DNA of 64,000 nucleotides from Streptomyces seoulensis. Lineage in GTDB: Bacteria > Actinomycetota > Actinomycetes > Streptomycetales > Streptomycetaceae. This document shows, one piece after another, positions 24,461 to 32,579 of the stretch. The notes under the pieces are model-generated. The model did not search any database. It worked only from the letters and a program-made list of their open reading frames with translations, and was not told the DNA's origin. The position numbers and the translations under genes were made by a program. Positions within the stretch are counted from its first letter, which is position 1, and each line of letters opens with the position of its first letter. The DNA is taken from NCBI GenBank assembly GCA_013364255.1, contig CP054936.1, positions 744,001 to 808,000 on the forward strand. The letters run 5' to 3'.

Positions 24461-24730
24461 TCAACGGTGGGCGGTCAGCAGCCAGATCACGTCGACGACG
24501 GCTATGGCGCCCCAGATCCAGCACAGGACCGGGACGGCGACCGGCGCGCACGCCGTGGCGAGGACGCCCAGACCGATCGTGCCCAGCACCACGCCCGCAC
24601 CGCGCCCGGCGGCCAGCGCGGTCCGCAGCGGCCCCGGCTCGGTCAGCCGGTCGGCCAGGTACGCGTCGAACGCCTCGGCGACCTGATCGTCGATCACGTC
24701 CCGCAGCCGCACATCCATCGAGTCGGTCAC
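24461..24730 (-). CDS. Small membrane protein, hypothetical
   Basis: An 89-residue protein. Residues 1-40 are soluble and helical (MDVRLRDVIDDQVAEAFDAY), followed by a hydrophobic stretch from about 48 to 84 that forms one long or two short membrane helices. GTG at 24730 is preferred over the ATG four codons later because GGAGGGGG lies 6 bases upstream. It is divergent from an ArsR-type regulator gene and shares its operator region, so it may be a target. Confidence 0.6.
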   Translation of the reverse strand: MTDSMDVRLRDVIDDQVAEAFDAYLADRLTEPGPLRTALAAGRGAGVVLGTIGLGVLATACAPVAVPVLCWIWGAIAVVDVIWLLTAHR

Positions 24731-24823
24731 GGCCGGCCCCCTCCAGTCCGAGAAACGTCGAAACGGTGGCTCGTACCTGCGGTGTTCCTGCGGTCGGGCA
24801 CCTTCTCGCCCCAGCCTAGCCGG

Positions 24824-24842
24824 TTGCAGAAGTCTTCTGCAA
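24824..24842. promoter_or_regulatory. Perfect 19-base palindrome upstream of the ArsR-type gene
   Basis: TTGCAGAAGTCTTCTGCAA is a perfect dyad around a central T. A further CTGCAAA half site follows at 24850-24856. The position, between the small membrane protein and the winged-helix regulator, suggests the regulator's own operator. Confidence 0.6.
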
Positions 24843-24897
24843 AAACTCTCTGCAAAGAATGGGGAGGGTTTCCGCACCAGGGACTAGGGTGAGCGGC

Positions 24898-25566
24898 ATG
24901 GCGGAGCGTCCCGAGACACGAGTGCTGACCGGCCCGGACCTCAAGGTTTTCTACAAGGCGCTGTCCAACCCGGTGCGCCGCGACATCCTGAGCTACCTCG
25001 GCGAGCACGGCGAGGCCAATTCCACCAGCGTCGCCAAGGCGCTCGGCGAGAGCACCGGCACGACCAGCTACCACCTGCGCAAGCTCGCCGAGCTGAACCT
25101 GATCGCCGAGATCGGGGAGCGTTCCAGCGGCCGGGAGCGCTGGTGGCGATCGCTCATGCGGGACATCCACACGCCCCCGGGTCTGGAGATGACGGCCGAC
25201 GAGCGCGAGGCCGCGGTGAAGATCGGCGCCCTGAAGATGACGCAGGACCTGACCCTGGTGGTCAGGGCCTACTCCGGGCACGACACGTCGGCGGGCTGGA
25301 ACCGGATCCACCGCTCCGCCGTGTGGATGACGAAGGACCAGGCGGCGGCGTTCGCCGAGGAGTACCAGGCCCTGCTGCGCAGGTACGCCACGGAGCCGGG
25401 CGACCGCCCCGACGGCGCGCGCCGCATGGCGGTGCGCCTGGTCGTGCTGCCGGACGAGGAGTGCGGTTTCGCCCTGCCCCAGGAACTGGAGCCCCCGGAA
25501 CTGGAGCCCCAGGAGCTGGAGGCCGATCCGGAGGACTCCGGTACGGACGGGTTCCGGCTGCCGTAG
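24898..25566 (+). CDS. ArsR-type winged-helix regulator
   Basis: A 222-residue regulator. Residues 15-95 form an HTH_20/ArsR-like domain (LKVFYKALSNPVRRDILSYL, then SVAKALGESTGTTSYHLRKLAELNL). No metal-binding cysteines are visible, so it is not a metal sensor of the classic type. The C-terminus carries a Glu/Pro/Leu repeat (three ELEP/ELE units near 195-215). Start ATG at 24898 is set by homology to the usual beginning of such proteins; a weak AGGGTGAG precedes it. A perfect palindrome lies about 56 bases upstream. Confidence 0.8.
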   Translation: MAERPETRVLTGPDLKVFYKALSNPVRRDILSYLGEHGEANSTSVAKALGESTGTTSYHLRKLAELNLIAEIGERSSGRERWWRSLMRDIHTPPGLEMTADEREAAVKIGALKMTQDLTLVVRAYSGHDTSAGWNRIHRSAVWMTKDQAAAFAEEYQALLRRYATEPGDRPDGARRMAVRLVVLPDEECGFALPQELEPPELEPQELEADPEDSGTDGFRLP

Positions 25567-25599
25567 CACCGCGCCCGGGTCCGGCGGGCGCTCGCGCGG

Positions 25600-25968
25600 T
25601 CACGCGCCGTTCGTGCGCGCCAGGTGCGGCGACTGGCCGACCGGTTCGGCGGCGCGTGCGGTCTCGTCCTGTACGAGCAGGGAGAGCAGGGAGGCCACCG
25701 GGAGACCGGCGTCGGCCGGGTGGCGCAGCACCTTGTCCGGGGCGACGCGGTAGATGTTCGTACGTCCCTCGCGGACGTGGGAGAGGTACCCGTCGCTCTC
25801 CAGGTCGGAGATGATCCGCTGGACGGCGCGCTCCGTGAGCCGGCAGTGGGCGGCGATGTCGCGGATCCGGACGTTCGGGTTGTCGGCGATCACGGCCAGT
25901 ACCCGCGCGTGGTTGGTGAGGAACGTCCAGCCAGTGTGGGATTCGGGGACTCCAACCATGTACGGCAT
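25600..25968 (-). CDS. Winged-helix (MarR/ArsR-like) regulator
   Basis: A 122-residue regulator. The HTH is IRDIAAHCRLTERAVQRIISDLESDGYL near residues 35-70, followed by the wing (VREGRTNIYRV). The N-terminal GWTFLTNHARVLAVIADNP is typical of a Streptomyces family of stand-alone winged-helix proteins. Starts at 25983, 25968 and 25959 are all possible and none has a clear ribosome site, so the coordinate is a choice. It is divergent from the STAS gene. Confidence 0.7.
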   Translation of the reverse strand: MPYMVGVPESHTGWTFLTNHARVLAVIADNPNVRIRDIAAHCRLTERAVQRIISDLESDGYLSHVREGRTNIYRVAPDKVLRHPADAGLPVASLLSLLVQDETARAAEPVGQSPHLARTNGA

Positions 25969-26087
25969 TTTAGGGGAGACCATTGCCGGAAGCCAGATAC
26001 ATGACATACTTTTCGTGTAACGACTGACATGCTCCCGTTCGGGAGCCACGGAAAGAGCCCGAGAGAGTGCCTTGGGATGAGGTCTTG

Positions 26088-26474
26088 ATGCCCGACATGA
26101 GCGGTACTGCCGGGAGAAGCGAGCAGGCGCCGGACCAGACCACCGCGAGCGCCGTGGCCGACGGCGGGGTGATCCAGTACGAAGCGTCCGGAGCCTGGGT
26201 CGTCATCGCGCACGGCGCCTACGACATGCACTCGATCACGCCGCTGGCCAGCGCGCTGGACATCGCGGCCGGGAAGCACCCGAAGGTGGTGCTGGACACC
26301 TCCGGCGTGACCTTCGCGGACTCCACGCTGCTCAATCTGCTGATCCGCACCCATCGCGCGGTCACCCTGCGCGTGGCCGCGCCGGGCCCTCAGCTCCAGC
26401 GGCTGCTGGAGATCACCGGAGTCGACACCCTCCTCCAGACCCGGGCCACGGTGGCGGAGGCCGTCGCCTCCTAG
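26088..26474 (+). CDS. STAS-domain anti-sigma factor antagonist
   Basis: A 128-residue STAS protein. The core runs from about residue 30 (GAWVVIAHGAYDMHSI) through KVVLDTSGVTFADSTLLNLLIR, where the serine in FADST corresponds to the phosphorylatable residue of SpoIIAA-like antagonists. Such proteins release sigma factors by binding HATPase anti-sigma factors; no kinase or sigma gene is adjacent, so the partner is elsewhere. The ATG at 26088 follows GAGG by 5 bases and is preferred over the GTG at 26067. Confidence 0.85.
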   Translation: MPDMSGTAGRSEQAPDQTTASAVADGGVIQYEASGAWVVIAHGAYDMHSITPLASALDIAAGKHPKVVLDTSGVTFADSTLLNLLIRTHRAVTLRVAAPGPQLQRLLEITGVDTLLQTRATVAEAVAS

Positions 26475-26572
26475 AGCGCGCGGATCAGGCGCGGATCGCG
26501 CACATCGCGCCGCAAGCCGTCCGGCCGGGCCGTCCGCCGGCGGCGGCGTGAGGGCGCGCCGGGCCGCGGCGG

Positions 26573-26806
26573 TCAGTCGCCGTTCAGGAGGGAATCGTCC
26601 TCGGGGCGGGCGCCGGGCAGGTGGTGGCGCGCGGCGATCAGCGCCGCGTCCACATCGTGCGTACCGGTCGACACGCACAGGGTGTAGGCGACGTCCTCCA
26701 TCCGCTGCCGCACCCGCGCGCTGTCCGCGTCGGCCGCGTGCAGGGCCGCGAGGGCCTCGTACTGTTCGATCAGATCCCGCAGCACCGCGGGGTGGGCCAT
26801 CAGCAT
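26573..26806 (-). CDS. DUF5133 protein
   Basis: A 77-residue all-helical protein with the features of DUF5133: MLMAHPAVLRDLIEQYEAL start, a central RQRMEDVAYTLCVSTGT segment and an LPGARPEDDSLL end. The family is widespread in Streptomyces and its function is unknown. GGAG lies 8 bases before the ATG. It is convergent with the STAS gene. Confidence 0.75.
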   Translation of the reverse strand: MLMAHPAVLRDLIEQYEALAALHAADADSARVRQRMEDVAYTLCVSTGTHDVDAALIAARHHLPGARPEDDSLLNGD

Positions 26807-26911
26807 CGGGAGCACTCCTTCCACGCCGCAGCGCGTCGCCCGGCCGAGCCGTGCGCTCCGTTACCCGATTTTCCGCCCCCCATGCACCGCCCGCCACACG
26901 GACCGCCCGCG

Positions 26912-26939
26912 GCGGCGGCCGGAGCCGTCCGGCCGCCGC
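26912..26939 (-). terminator. Hairpin terminator of the cold-shock gene
   Basis: A perfect 12-base stem (GCGGCGGCCGGA with TCCGGCCGCCGC) around GCCG, starting 21 bases after the stop of the minus-strand cold-shock gene. Confidence 0.65.
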
Positions 26940-26960
26940 TGCGGTGTCGCGTTCCTCCGG

Positions 26961-27164
26961 TCAGCCGCGCACGATGTTCTGTGCCTGCGGCCCCTTCTGG
27001 CCCTGGCCGATCTCGAAGGTCACCTGCTCGCCCTCCGTCAGCTCGCGGTACCCATTGCCCTGAATCTCGGAGTAGTGCGCGAAGACGTCCGGACCCCCAC
27101 CGTCCTGCGCGATGAAGCCGTACCCCTTCTCGGAGTTGAACCACTTCACGGTGCCGCTTGCCAT
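26961..27164 (-). CDS. Cold-shock protein (CspA family)
   Basis: A 67-residue single cold-shock domain. RNP1 is KGYGFIAQD (residues 13-21) and RNP2 is DVFAHYSEI (26-34); the end is [12 protein letters not shown]. Such proteins bind single-stranded RNA and DNA and act as RNA chaperones. HYSEI replaces the usual HFSAI in RNP2, a small change that keeps one aromatic residue fewer. It is monocistronic with a terminator downstream. Confidence 0.95.
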   Translation of the reverse strand: MASGTVKWFNSEKGYGFIAQDGGGPDVFAHYSEIQGNGYRELTEGEQVTFEIGQGQKGPQAQNIVRG

Positions 27165-27341
27165 GCTTCGATCCTTCGTTCATGCCAGGGAACAGCCCTA
27201 CGACCGGGTCTGCTCCGGCTCCGGCGACAGCGGGAGCCACATCCGTTCTACCCCGGCCCACCCCGCTTATCCGACTGACGACACAGCCCGCGCGAGCCGT
27301 ACCTCACACCGGCCAGGGCCAGTCGGGTCACTGAGGCCCCC

Positions 27342-28493
27342 TCAGGGCCTGCGCAGGCGCCGTGACGGCGGCTCGGGCAGGAGCAGCGCGCCCGCCCGTT
27401 TGGCACGGCGCTGCACCAGGGCGGTCTCGGTGCGGCCGATGCCCGGCAGGCCGCCCAGCTCGTGGGCGAGGTAGTCGTACAGGGCGCCGGTGCCGGGGCA
27501 CTGGACCATGGCGAAGACGGACGCGGAGCCGGTGGTCACGGCGGCGAAGGCGACCGGCCGCTGGCGTGCCAGCGCCCCGGTGACCCGGCCCAGCGCGCTC
27601 GGCGCCACCTCCAGCCACAGCAGCGCCTCCACCGGGGAGCCGAAGAGGGCGGGGTCCACGTCGACCTCGAAGTGCAGCACTCCGGCGGCCCGGAGCCGGG
27701 CGATCCGGCGGCGCACCGTCGAGGCGGACCAGCCGGTGACGGCGGACAACTCTCGCACCTCCGCCCGGCCGTCCCGGGCCAGCTCGCCGACCAGCCGGAC
27801 ATCGCCCTCGCTCCACTCGAACGCCCCACCGGCACCGTCGCCCCCGCCGACCCCGCCGACCCCGCCGACCCCGCCGATCCCCTCCGCACCGAAGACCCCG
27901 CCGCCACCGTCGGTCGCTTCTGCCCCGTCTACCCCGTCAACCCCGTCAACCCCGTCCGCCCCGTCGCCCTCGCCGTCCGCCGCCGCCGCCCACGAGCGCA
28001 GCCGTGCCTGTTCGGTGGCGTCCAGGGCGCTGGTGCGGCCCGCCCAGCCGCCGACCCCGGCGACCGGCCGCAGCACACAACTCGCCGCCAGGTCCCGTAC
28101 GCCGGGAGTCCGGGCGAGGTGGTCGAAGAGGAGGCGTCCGCCGTCCGCGCCCACGGCCGGGGTGCGGACCATGCACACCAGGCGGCCGCCGCCGGCCAGC
28201 GGCGCGAGCCACGAGGTGTCGTCCCGCTGGGCGAGCGCCGCGGTCAGCGCGTCCACCGCGTCGGTTGCGCACTCGACGCGCACGAACCAGTCGAGCATGC
28301 CGACGCGCGCACTGTCCACGAGCCCCACGACCCGGACGACCAGGGCCGACCTCAGCCGGTGGTAGCGGCGCGCCACGGTGCGCTCGGGCACCCCGAGCAC
28401 CGCGGCGATCCTGCTGAACGGCGCGCGTCCGTCGATCTGCAGCGCGTGCACCAGGCGGCGGTCCAGCGTGTCGAGCGTGACGGATCGCGTCAC
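27342..28493 (-). CDS. Lrp/AsnC regulator with duplicated domains and repeat linker
   Basis: A 383-residue regulator with two HTH-AsnC domains: LDTLDRRLVHALQIDGRAPFSR near residue 8 and EWSEGDVRLVGELARDGRAEVRELSAVTGWS near 240, each followed by a ligand-binding RAM domain. The halves are joined by a low-complexity linker of about 45 residues made of DGVDGVDG and GGVGGVGG repeats, encoded by tandem DNA repeats near 27840-27965. GTG at 28493 has GGGGGAG 4 bases upstream. It is divergent from a VOC gene and a DoxX-like gene that it may regulate. Confidence 0.82.
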   Translation of the reverse strand: MTRSVTLDTLDRRLVHALQIDGRAPFSRIAAVLGVPERTVARRYHRLRSALVVRVVGLVDSARVGMLDWFVRVECATDAVDALTAALAQRDDTSWLAPLAGGGRLVCMVRTPAVGADGGRLLFDHLARTPGVRDLAASCVLRPVAGVGGWAGRTSALDATEQARLRSWAAAADGEGDGADGVDGVDGVDGAEATDGGGGVFGAEGIGGVGGVGGVGGGDGAGGAFEWSEGDVRLVGELARDGRAEVRELSAVTGWSASTVRRRIARLRAAGVLHFEVDVDPALFGSPVEALLWLEVAPSALGRVTGALARQRPVAFAAVTTGSASVFAMVQCPGTGALYDYLAHELGGLPGIGRTETALVQRRAKRAGALLLPEPPSRRLRRP

Positions 28494-28614
28494 TTCACTC
28501 CCCCGGATGGCGGATCGCGTCGGTTCCGGCGACTGTACAACGTCCGGCGGCGACCCCGGCGGCACGCTGTTCCCGACCGCTCGAAGCCTTCACCTCAGTA
28601 CCGCGAGGAGCATC

Positions 28615-29004
28615 ATGCTGACCGTCCTGCCCATCAGATACGTCGCCGACGTGGCGGCCTCCCGGCGCTTCTACGCCGGTCTCGGACTCGGTGTCCGGCA
28701 GGAGCCGGGCGAGGCCGTCTGGGTCCGGCTGACCGCCGCGGCGGGAGCCGTCGGCATCCACGACGCGGCGGTGTCCAAGGGCCGCCCGCCCGGCACCACC
28801 GAACTCGGCTTCGCCACCGAGGAGTCGCTGGAGGAGGTGGCGCTGCGGCTGGAACGCGACGGTTACGCCTACGAGTTGTGCGACGAGGACTTCGGCCGCA
28901 GCATCCGGGTCACCGACCCGGACGGGATCGTCGTGCAGATCCAGCAGATCGACCCGGCGACCGTCCGCAGGTCGGCCGCCGCGGTGACCGGCCGGCTCGG
29001 CTGA
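28615..29004 (+). CDS. VOC-family protein
   Basis: A 129-residue single-module glyoxalase-fold protein: VLPIRYVADVAASRRFYAGLGL start and IRVTDPDGIVVQIQQID end, which keeps the DPDG turn and a final metal-ligand-like Gln instead of Glu. GCGAGGAG precedes the ATG. It is divergent from the two-domain Lrp regulator and 16 bases before a DoxX-like gene. It may be a dimeric ligand-binding or glyoxalase-type enzyme. Confidence 0.8.
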   Translation: MLTVLPIRYVADVAASRRFYAGLGLGVRQEPGEAVWVRLTAAAGAVGIHDAAVSKGRPPGTTELGFATEESLEEVALRLERDGYAYELCDEDFGRSIRVTDPDGIVVQIQQIDPATVRRSAAAVTGRLG

Positions 29005-29020
29005 GACGGGGAGACCTCGC

Positions 29021-29506
29021 GTGGAACCGCTGATCACCCTGGTCGCCGTGACCGGTCTGCTGCTGCTCGCCGGGGTGTTCGGCGCGGCCCGCGTCGGCCG
29101 CCCGGTCGTCGCGCTGCGCGGCGGCCTGGCGGCCATGTTCCTCCTCACCGGCGAGGCGCACTTCGTCGGGATGCGCGCGGAGATCGTCGCCATGGTGCCG
29201 CCGGGCCTGCCTTTCCCGGGACTGCTGGTCACCTTGAGCGGCCTCGCCGAAATCGTCTGCGCGGCGGCGCTGTTGGACGCGAGGACGGCGCGCGCGGCCG
29301 CCGCCGTGCTCGGCGTCCTGCTGCTGGTCATGTTCCCGGCCAATGTGCACGCGGCCCGCGGCGACGTCCCCCGGTGGGACCGGCTGGGGCCGCGCACGGC
29401 GATGCAGGCGGTGTTCCTGGCGGCCACCGTCACCGTGTTCCTGCGCCACCGCACGGCGCCGGCGACGGAGCGGACGGGGCGTTGTCACCGCCGCTCCCTA
29501 GGGTGA
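29021..29506 (+). CDS. DoxX-like membrane protein
   Basis: A 161-residue four-helix membrane protein (helices near 5-22, 34-50, 66-86 and 94-110, with a fifth near 128-143). The GLAAMFLLTGEAHF and FPGLLVTLSGLAEI segments are those of the DoxX/SURF4-like superfamily. GTG start with GGGGAGA upstream. Four bases separate its stop from the next gene, so the VOC, DoxX and SMI1 genes may form one transcript. Confidence 0.75.
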   Translation: MEPLITLVAVTGLLLLAGVFGAARVGRPVVALRGGLAAMFLLTGEAHFVGMRAEIVAMVPPGLPFPGLLVTLSGLAEIVCAAALLDARTARAAAAVLGVLLLVMFPANVHAARGDVPRWDRLGPRTAMQAVFLAATVTVFLRHRTAPATERTGRCHRRSLG

Positions 29507-29510
29507 GCGC

Positions 29511-31331
29511 ATGAAGTCGATCACCCCGGCAGCCGATGCGCTGCCGACCGTGGAAGAGTCCTGGGCGCGCGTCGACGCCTGGCTGGCCGAGCACGCGCCG
29601 CTGAGCCGGGCACGGCTGCGGCCGCCCGCCGCCCCCGACGAGATAGCGGCCGCCGAGCGGCGGCTCGGAGTGAGGTTCCCGCCCGACCTCGTCGCCTCGC
29701 TCCGCTGCCACGACGGCGTCGAACTGGACGCGGGCGCACCCGTGTTCGTGCTCAACGGCCCGTTCGCCGGGGTCGAGGACATCGTGCACAACGCCCTGTT
29801 CCTGCGGTCCGTCGGCGAGGACGTCGCGAACGAGTACGGGAACGGCGACGGCGACGGCGACGAGGACGAGCTGGACGCGTACTGGCGTGACGAGTGGCTG
29901 CTGATCACCCATGGCGTCGCCTGGGACGTCCAGGACGGTTTGTTCCTCACCTGCCGCGCGGGCGACGACTACGGGCGCGTGGGCCACTACTTCAACGAGG
30001 ACGCCCCGTCGTTCACCGGCTGGACCTCGCTGGCCGCGGTGCTCTCGGCCTTCGCCGACGCCCTGGAACGGCGGCTGCCCGTCGACGGCAGGGTTCCGCT
30101 GGCCGCCGACGGAGCGCTGGTCTGGGAGGAGGCCACACCCGCCGTGAAGGCACGGCCCACCTCGCTGCTGGAGCTCGCCGCGCGCACGCCCGAGCCGGGG
30201 CCGGAACCCGCGCGCGGACGACCGGAGCCGCCGGTGAGCGGAGGGTACGTCACGATCGTCGTGCCGTCCCCGGCGCCCGAACTCCGCCAGCCGGACCTGG
30301 TCTTCGCCGAGGGCGTCGGCGCGGAGGAACTCCTGCTGCGCGCGGGCGTGGTGCGACGCGAGACCGTCCGTGAGCGCACTCACGCCGAGGCCGGGCGGTC
30401 GGCGGCGGGCCTCTGGGCGGCCGCCCGGCCCCTGGTGCGCGCGGGCCGCCGCGGAGCCTGGGGTTTCCTGACGCAGAGCGCCGGGGCCGAGCAGCTGACC
30501 CGCCCCGAGGTGCTGCGCAGGCTGGCCCGGGACACCCGGGTGGTGGCCCTGACCAAGCACGGCCCGGAGGTGCGGGTCACCGTGTACGACCACGGCCGTC
30601 CCCTTGCCGGGGGCGCCCAGGACCGGCTGGTGTCGTCCCCGCGGGAGGACTACGCGCGCCTCCCCGACGGCACGAAGGCGCAGTCACTCGGCGTCGATCC
30701 CTGGCCGGGGTCGAGCGCCGCGTACACGGACCTGCTCGCCGAGCTGCTCAGCGCTCTCGGCGTCGACTTCGACCTCGATCGGGCGCTCGACGAGCCGCTG
30801 CTCAGCGGGCTCGTCCTGCCGGTCCTGGCGGACATGCCGGAGTGGTCGTGCCGTCCCTCCCCGGAGGTGCGCCAATTCGATCTGGGCGCGCTGGTCGAGC
30901 GCACCCCGGAGCCCGAGCTGCGTACCGCGATGGCCGCGCAGTTGCGCAGACTCGCCGCGGAGACGGGGCTCGACGCCTTTCCCGAGGTCACCCGGACGCT
31001 GGCGGACATCGACCGGGGCGAGAGTCCGGAGCTGGTCGAGGACGGCCCCCTGGATCTGCGGATGCGCGGCCTGGCGGCCGAGGCCGCGGCGGCCCGGCCC
31101 GCGCTGGAGCCGTCCTGGCGGCGGGGCCGTGACACGCCCGAACTCCCGGTCACCCGGGAGGACTTCCATGCCTGGCAGCTGCGCTCCGACGCGGCGGACG
31201 CGCTGCGCCGGTTCCTCCTGCTGCCCGTGCCGATCGCCGCGGCGACCATCCTGCACCGCAGGCTCAGCGACGACTGGCGCAGCGAGCTGGCCCAGGACCT
31301 GAGGCCACGGCGACCGGCACCGGAGCACTGA
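29511..31331 (+). CDS. Large SMI1/KNR4-family protein
   Basis: A 606-residue cytoplasmic protein. Residues about 35-185 form a SMI1/KNR4 (SUKH) domain (APDEIAAAERRLGVRFPPDLVASLRCHDGV...). The SUKH fold is common in bacterial toxin-immunity proteins, but here more than 400 further residues follow, including a region with two long helical blocks, and no toxin gene is adjacent. It may be a stand-alone cell-wall or signalling adaptor. An acidic run (GDGDGDEDELD) lies near residue 115. Confidence 0.75.
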   Translation: MKSITPAADALPTVEESWARVDAWLAEHAPLSRARLRPPAAPDEIAAAERRLGVRFPPDLVASLRCHDGVELDAGAPVFVLNGPFAGVEDIVHNALFLRSVGEDVANEYGNGDGDGDEDELDAYWRDEWLLITHGVAWDVQDGLFLTCRAGDDYGRVGHYFNEDAPSFTGWTSLAAVLSAFADALERRLPVDGRVPLAADGALVWEEATPAVKARPTSLLELAARTPEPGPEPARGRPEPPVSGGYVTIVVPSPAPELRQPDLVFAEGVGAEELLLRAGVVRRETVRERTHAEAGRSAAGLWAAARPLVRAGRRGAWGFLTQSAGAEQLTRPEVLRRLARDTRVVALTKHGPEVRVTVYDHGRPLAGGAQDRLVSSPREDYARLPDGTKAQSLGVDPWPGSSAAYTDLLAELLSALGVDFDLDRALDEPLLSGLVLPVLADMPEWSCRPSPEVRQFDLGALVERTPEPELRTAMAAQLRRLAAETGLDAFPEVTRTLADIDRGESPELVEDGPLDLRMRGLAAEAAAARPALEPSWRRGRDTPELPVTREDFHAWQLRSDAADALRRFLLLPVPIAAATILHRRLSDDWRSELAQDLRPRRPAPEH

Positions 31332-31492
31332 CCGTCCCGGACCGGCTCAGCCGGGCGCCGCACGGCGCCGCACGGTGCGGCTCGGCGCGGCGCGGGTCTA
31401 CGCGGAGCGCGCCCACGCGGGGCGCGTTCACGCGGGGCAGGTCCCCGCTCCGCGCGGCGGGGCGCCCGGCGTCCGTCCGGCGCGTCGTCCCC

Positions 31493-32215
31493 TCACGCGG
31501 CCCCGTCGAGCAACCTGCACGGCAGCGCCCGCTCCCCGACCCCGTGGTCCGCGTCGGCGTGCACCCGGTACAGGCGGGCCGCCGGGTTCCGGGTGACCGC
31601 TTCGTGGAGGCGGCCGTCACAGAAGAGGGCTCCCACCCCGTCCTCGACGGCCCATCCGGCGGCCAGCATGCCGGTGGCCACGGCGTCCTGGTAGGAGGCG
31701 CGGCGCCCCGGTTCGCTGTCGTAGTGCGGACACACCGAACCCGGCAGGAGGCCCAGCCCGTCCCGCAGGTGGGTCAGCGGGCCGAACGAGTCCGTGTGCG
31801 AGCCCTCCATCCAGCAGTTGGCGCCGGCGCTGATCCCGCCCAGCAGCGTCCCGCGGTCGTAGGCCTCGCGCAGCAGCCGGTCGACCCCGTGCACACGCCA
31901 GACGGCCAGCATGTTCGCCGTGTTGCCGCCGCCCACGTACACGACGTCCTGGCCGAGCAGCCGCGCCCGGAGGTCCGCGTCGCTCGACTCCCGCCGGAAC
32001 AGCGACAGTACGGACGGCTCGCAGTCGCGTGCGGTGAACGCGCTCAGGAACTGGTCGATGTAGTCGGAGGCGTCGCCGCTCGCGGTGGGGAGGAAGCACA
32101 CCTTGGGGCGTGGGCTTCTCGCGTGTCCCAGCAGCCAGTCGTCCAGCAGGCCGTCGTCGTCCGTCGAGAAGCCTCCTCCGAGGAGTGCCACTCGGCGAGC
32201 TGGGGCGACCACCAC
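31493..32215 (-). CDS. Peptidase E-like (family S51) serine hydrolase
   Basis: A 240-residue class I glutamine amidotransferase-like peptidase. The nucleophile serine is in GGISAGANCW near residue 122, with VGGGNTANML upstream and a conserved His in VCPHYDSE. Peptidase E cleaves N-terminal aspartyl dipeptides; cyanophycinases are related. GTG at 32215 is chosen because AGGAGG lies 7 bases before it, excluding the longer frame that starts at 32263. Confidence 0.8.
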   Translation of the reverse strand: MVVAPARRVALLGGGFSTDDDGLLDDWLLGHARSPRPKVCFLPTASGDASDYIDQFLSAFTARDCEPSVLSLFRRESSDADLRARLLGQDVVYVGGGNTANMLAVWRVHGVDRLLREAYDRGTLLGGISAGANCWMEGSHTDSFGPLTHLRDGLGLLPGSVCPHYDSEPGRRASYQDAVATGMLAAGWAVEDGVGALFCDGRLHEAVTRNPAARLYRVHADADHGVGERALPCRLLDGAA

Positions 32216-32483
32216 GGCGGTTCCTCCTGACGGGACGGGCTGCGGAAACCGGATGGGGCGCACCCTGCCGTGCCGTACGGTCGCTTGGCAAGCGGGCCTG
32301 TCGGGGCCGTGCCGGACGCGGGGCCGTGCCGGACGCCGAGCCGGTCGTCCGCCCGAGTCGCGGGTTCCCCTCGCGGAGGAGGCGCGGGCGGCCGAGCGCG
32401 TAGGCCACCTGGCGCACGGCGGCGGCGTGCATCACCGGTCCACGGGGCGGGCCGTGCTTCCCTCGTGCCAGGAGGCATATGAC
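32216..32483. other. Divergent intergenic region
   Basis: This gap separates the peptidase gene from the P450 unit and must carry both promoters. It ends with an AGGAGG ribosome site at 32470-32475. I see no other gene or operator. Confidence 0.4.
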
Positions 32484-32579
32484 ATGGCTGACGCGCGACC
32501 GCAGGAACTCTCCCTTTGCCCTGCCGTTACCCTGCCGGGGGCGTACCGGTGCCGGGAGGAGCGGGCCGATGAGCGGTGA
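32484..32579 (+). CDS. 31-residue peptide frame overlapping the P450 start
   Basis: ATG lies 8 bases after a perfect AGGAGG, and the frame ends with TGA at 32577-32579, overlapping the P450 start at 32569. The peptide begins MADARPQELSLC, contains two cysteines and one tyrosine and has a highly charged end (CREERADER). P450 enzymes that cross-link short ribosomal peptides are encoded directly after their precursor genes, so this layout is suggestive. However the peptide lacks the aromatic pair usual in biarylitide and tryptorubin-type cores. Alternatively it is a translational coupler, or the P450 starts at 32479 with an extra N-terminus. Confidence 0.4.
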   Translation: MADARPQELSLCPAVTLPGAYRCREERADER

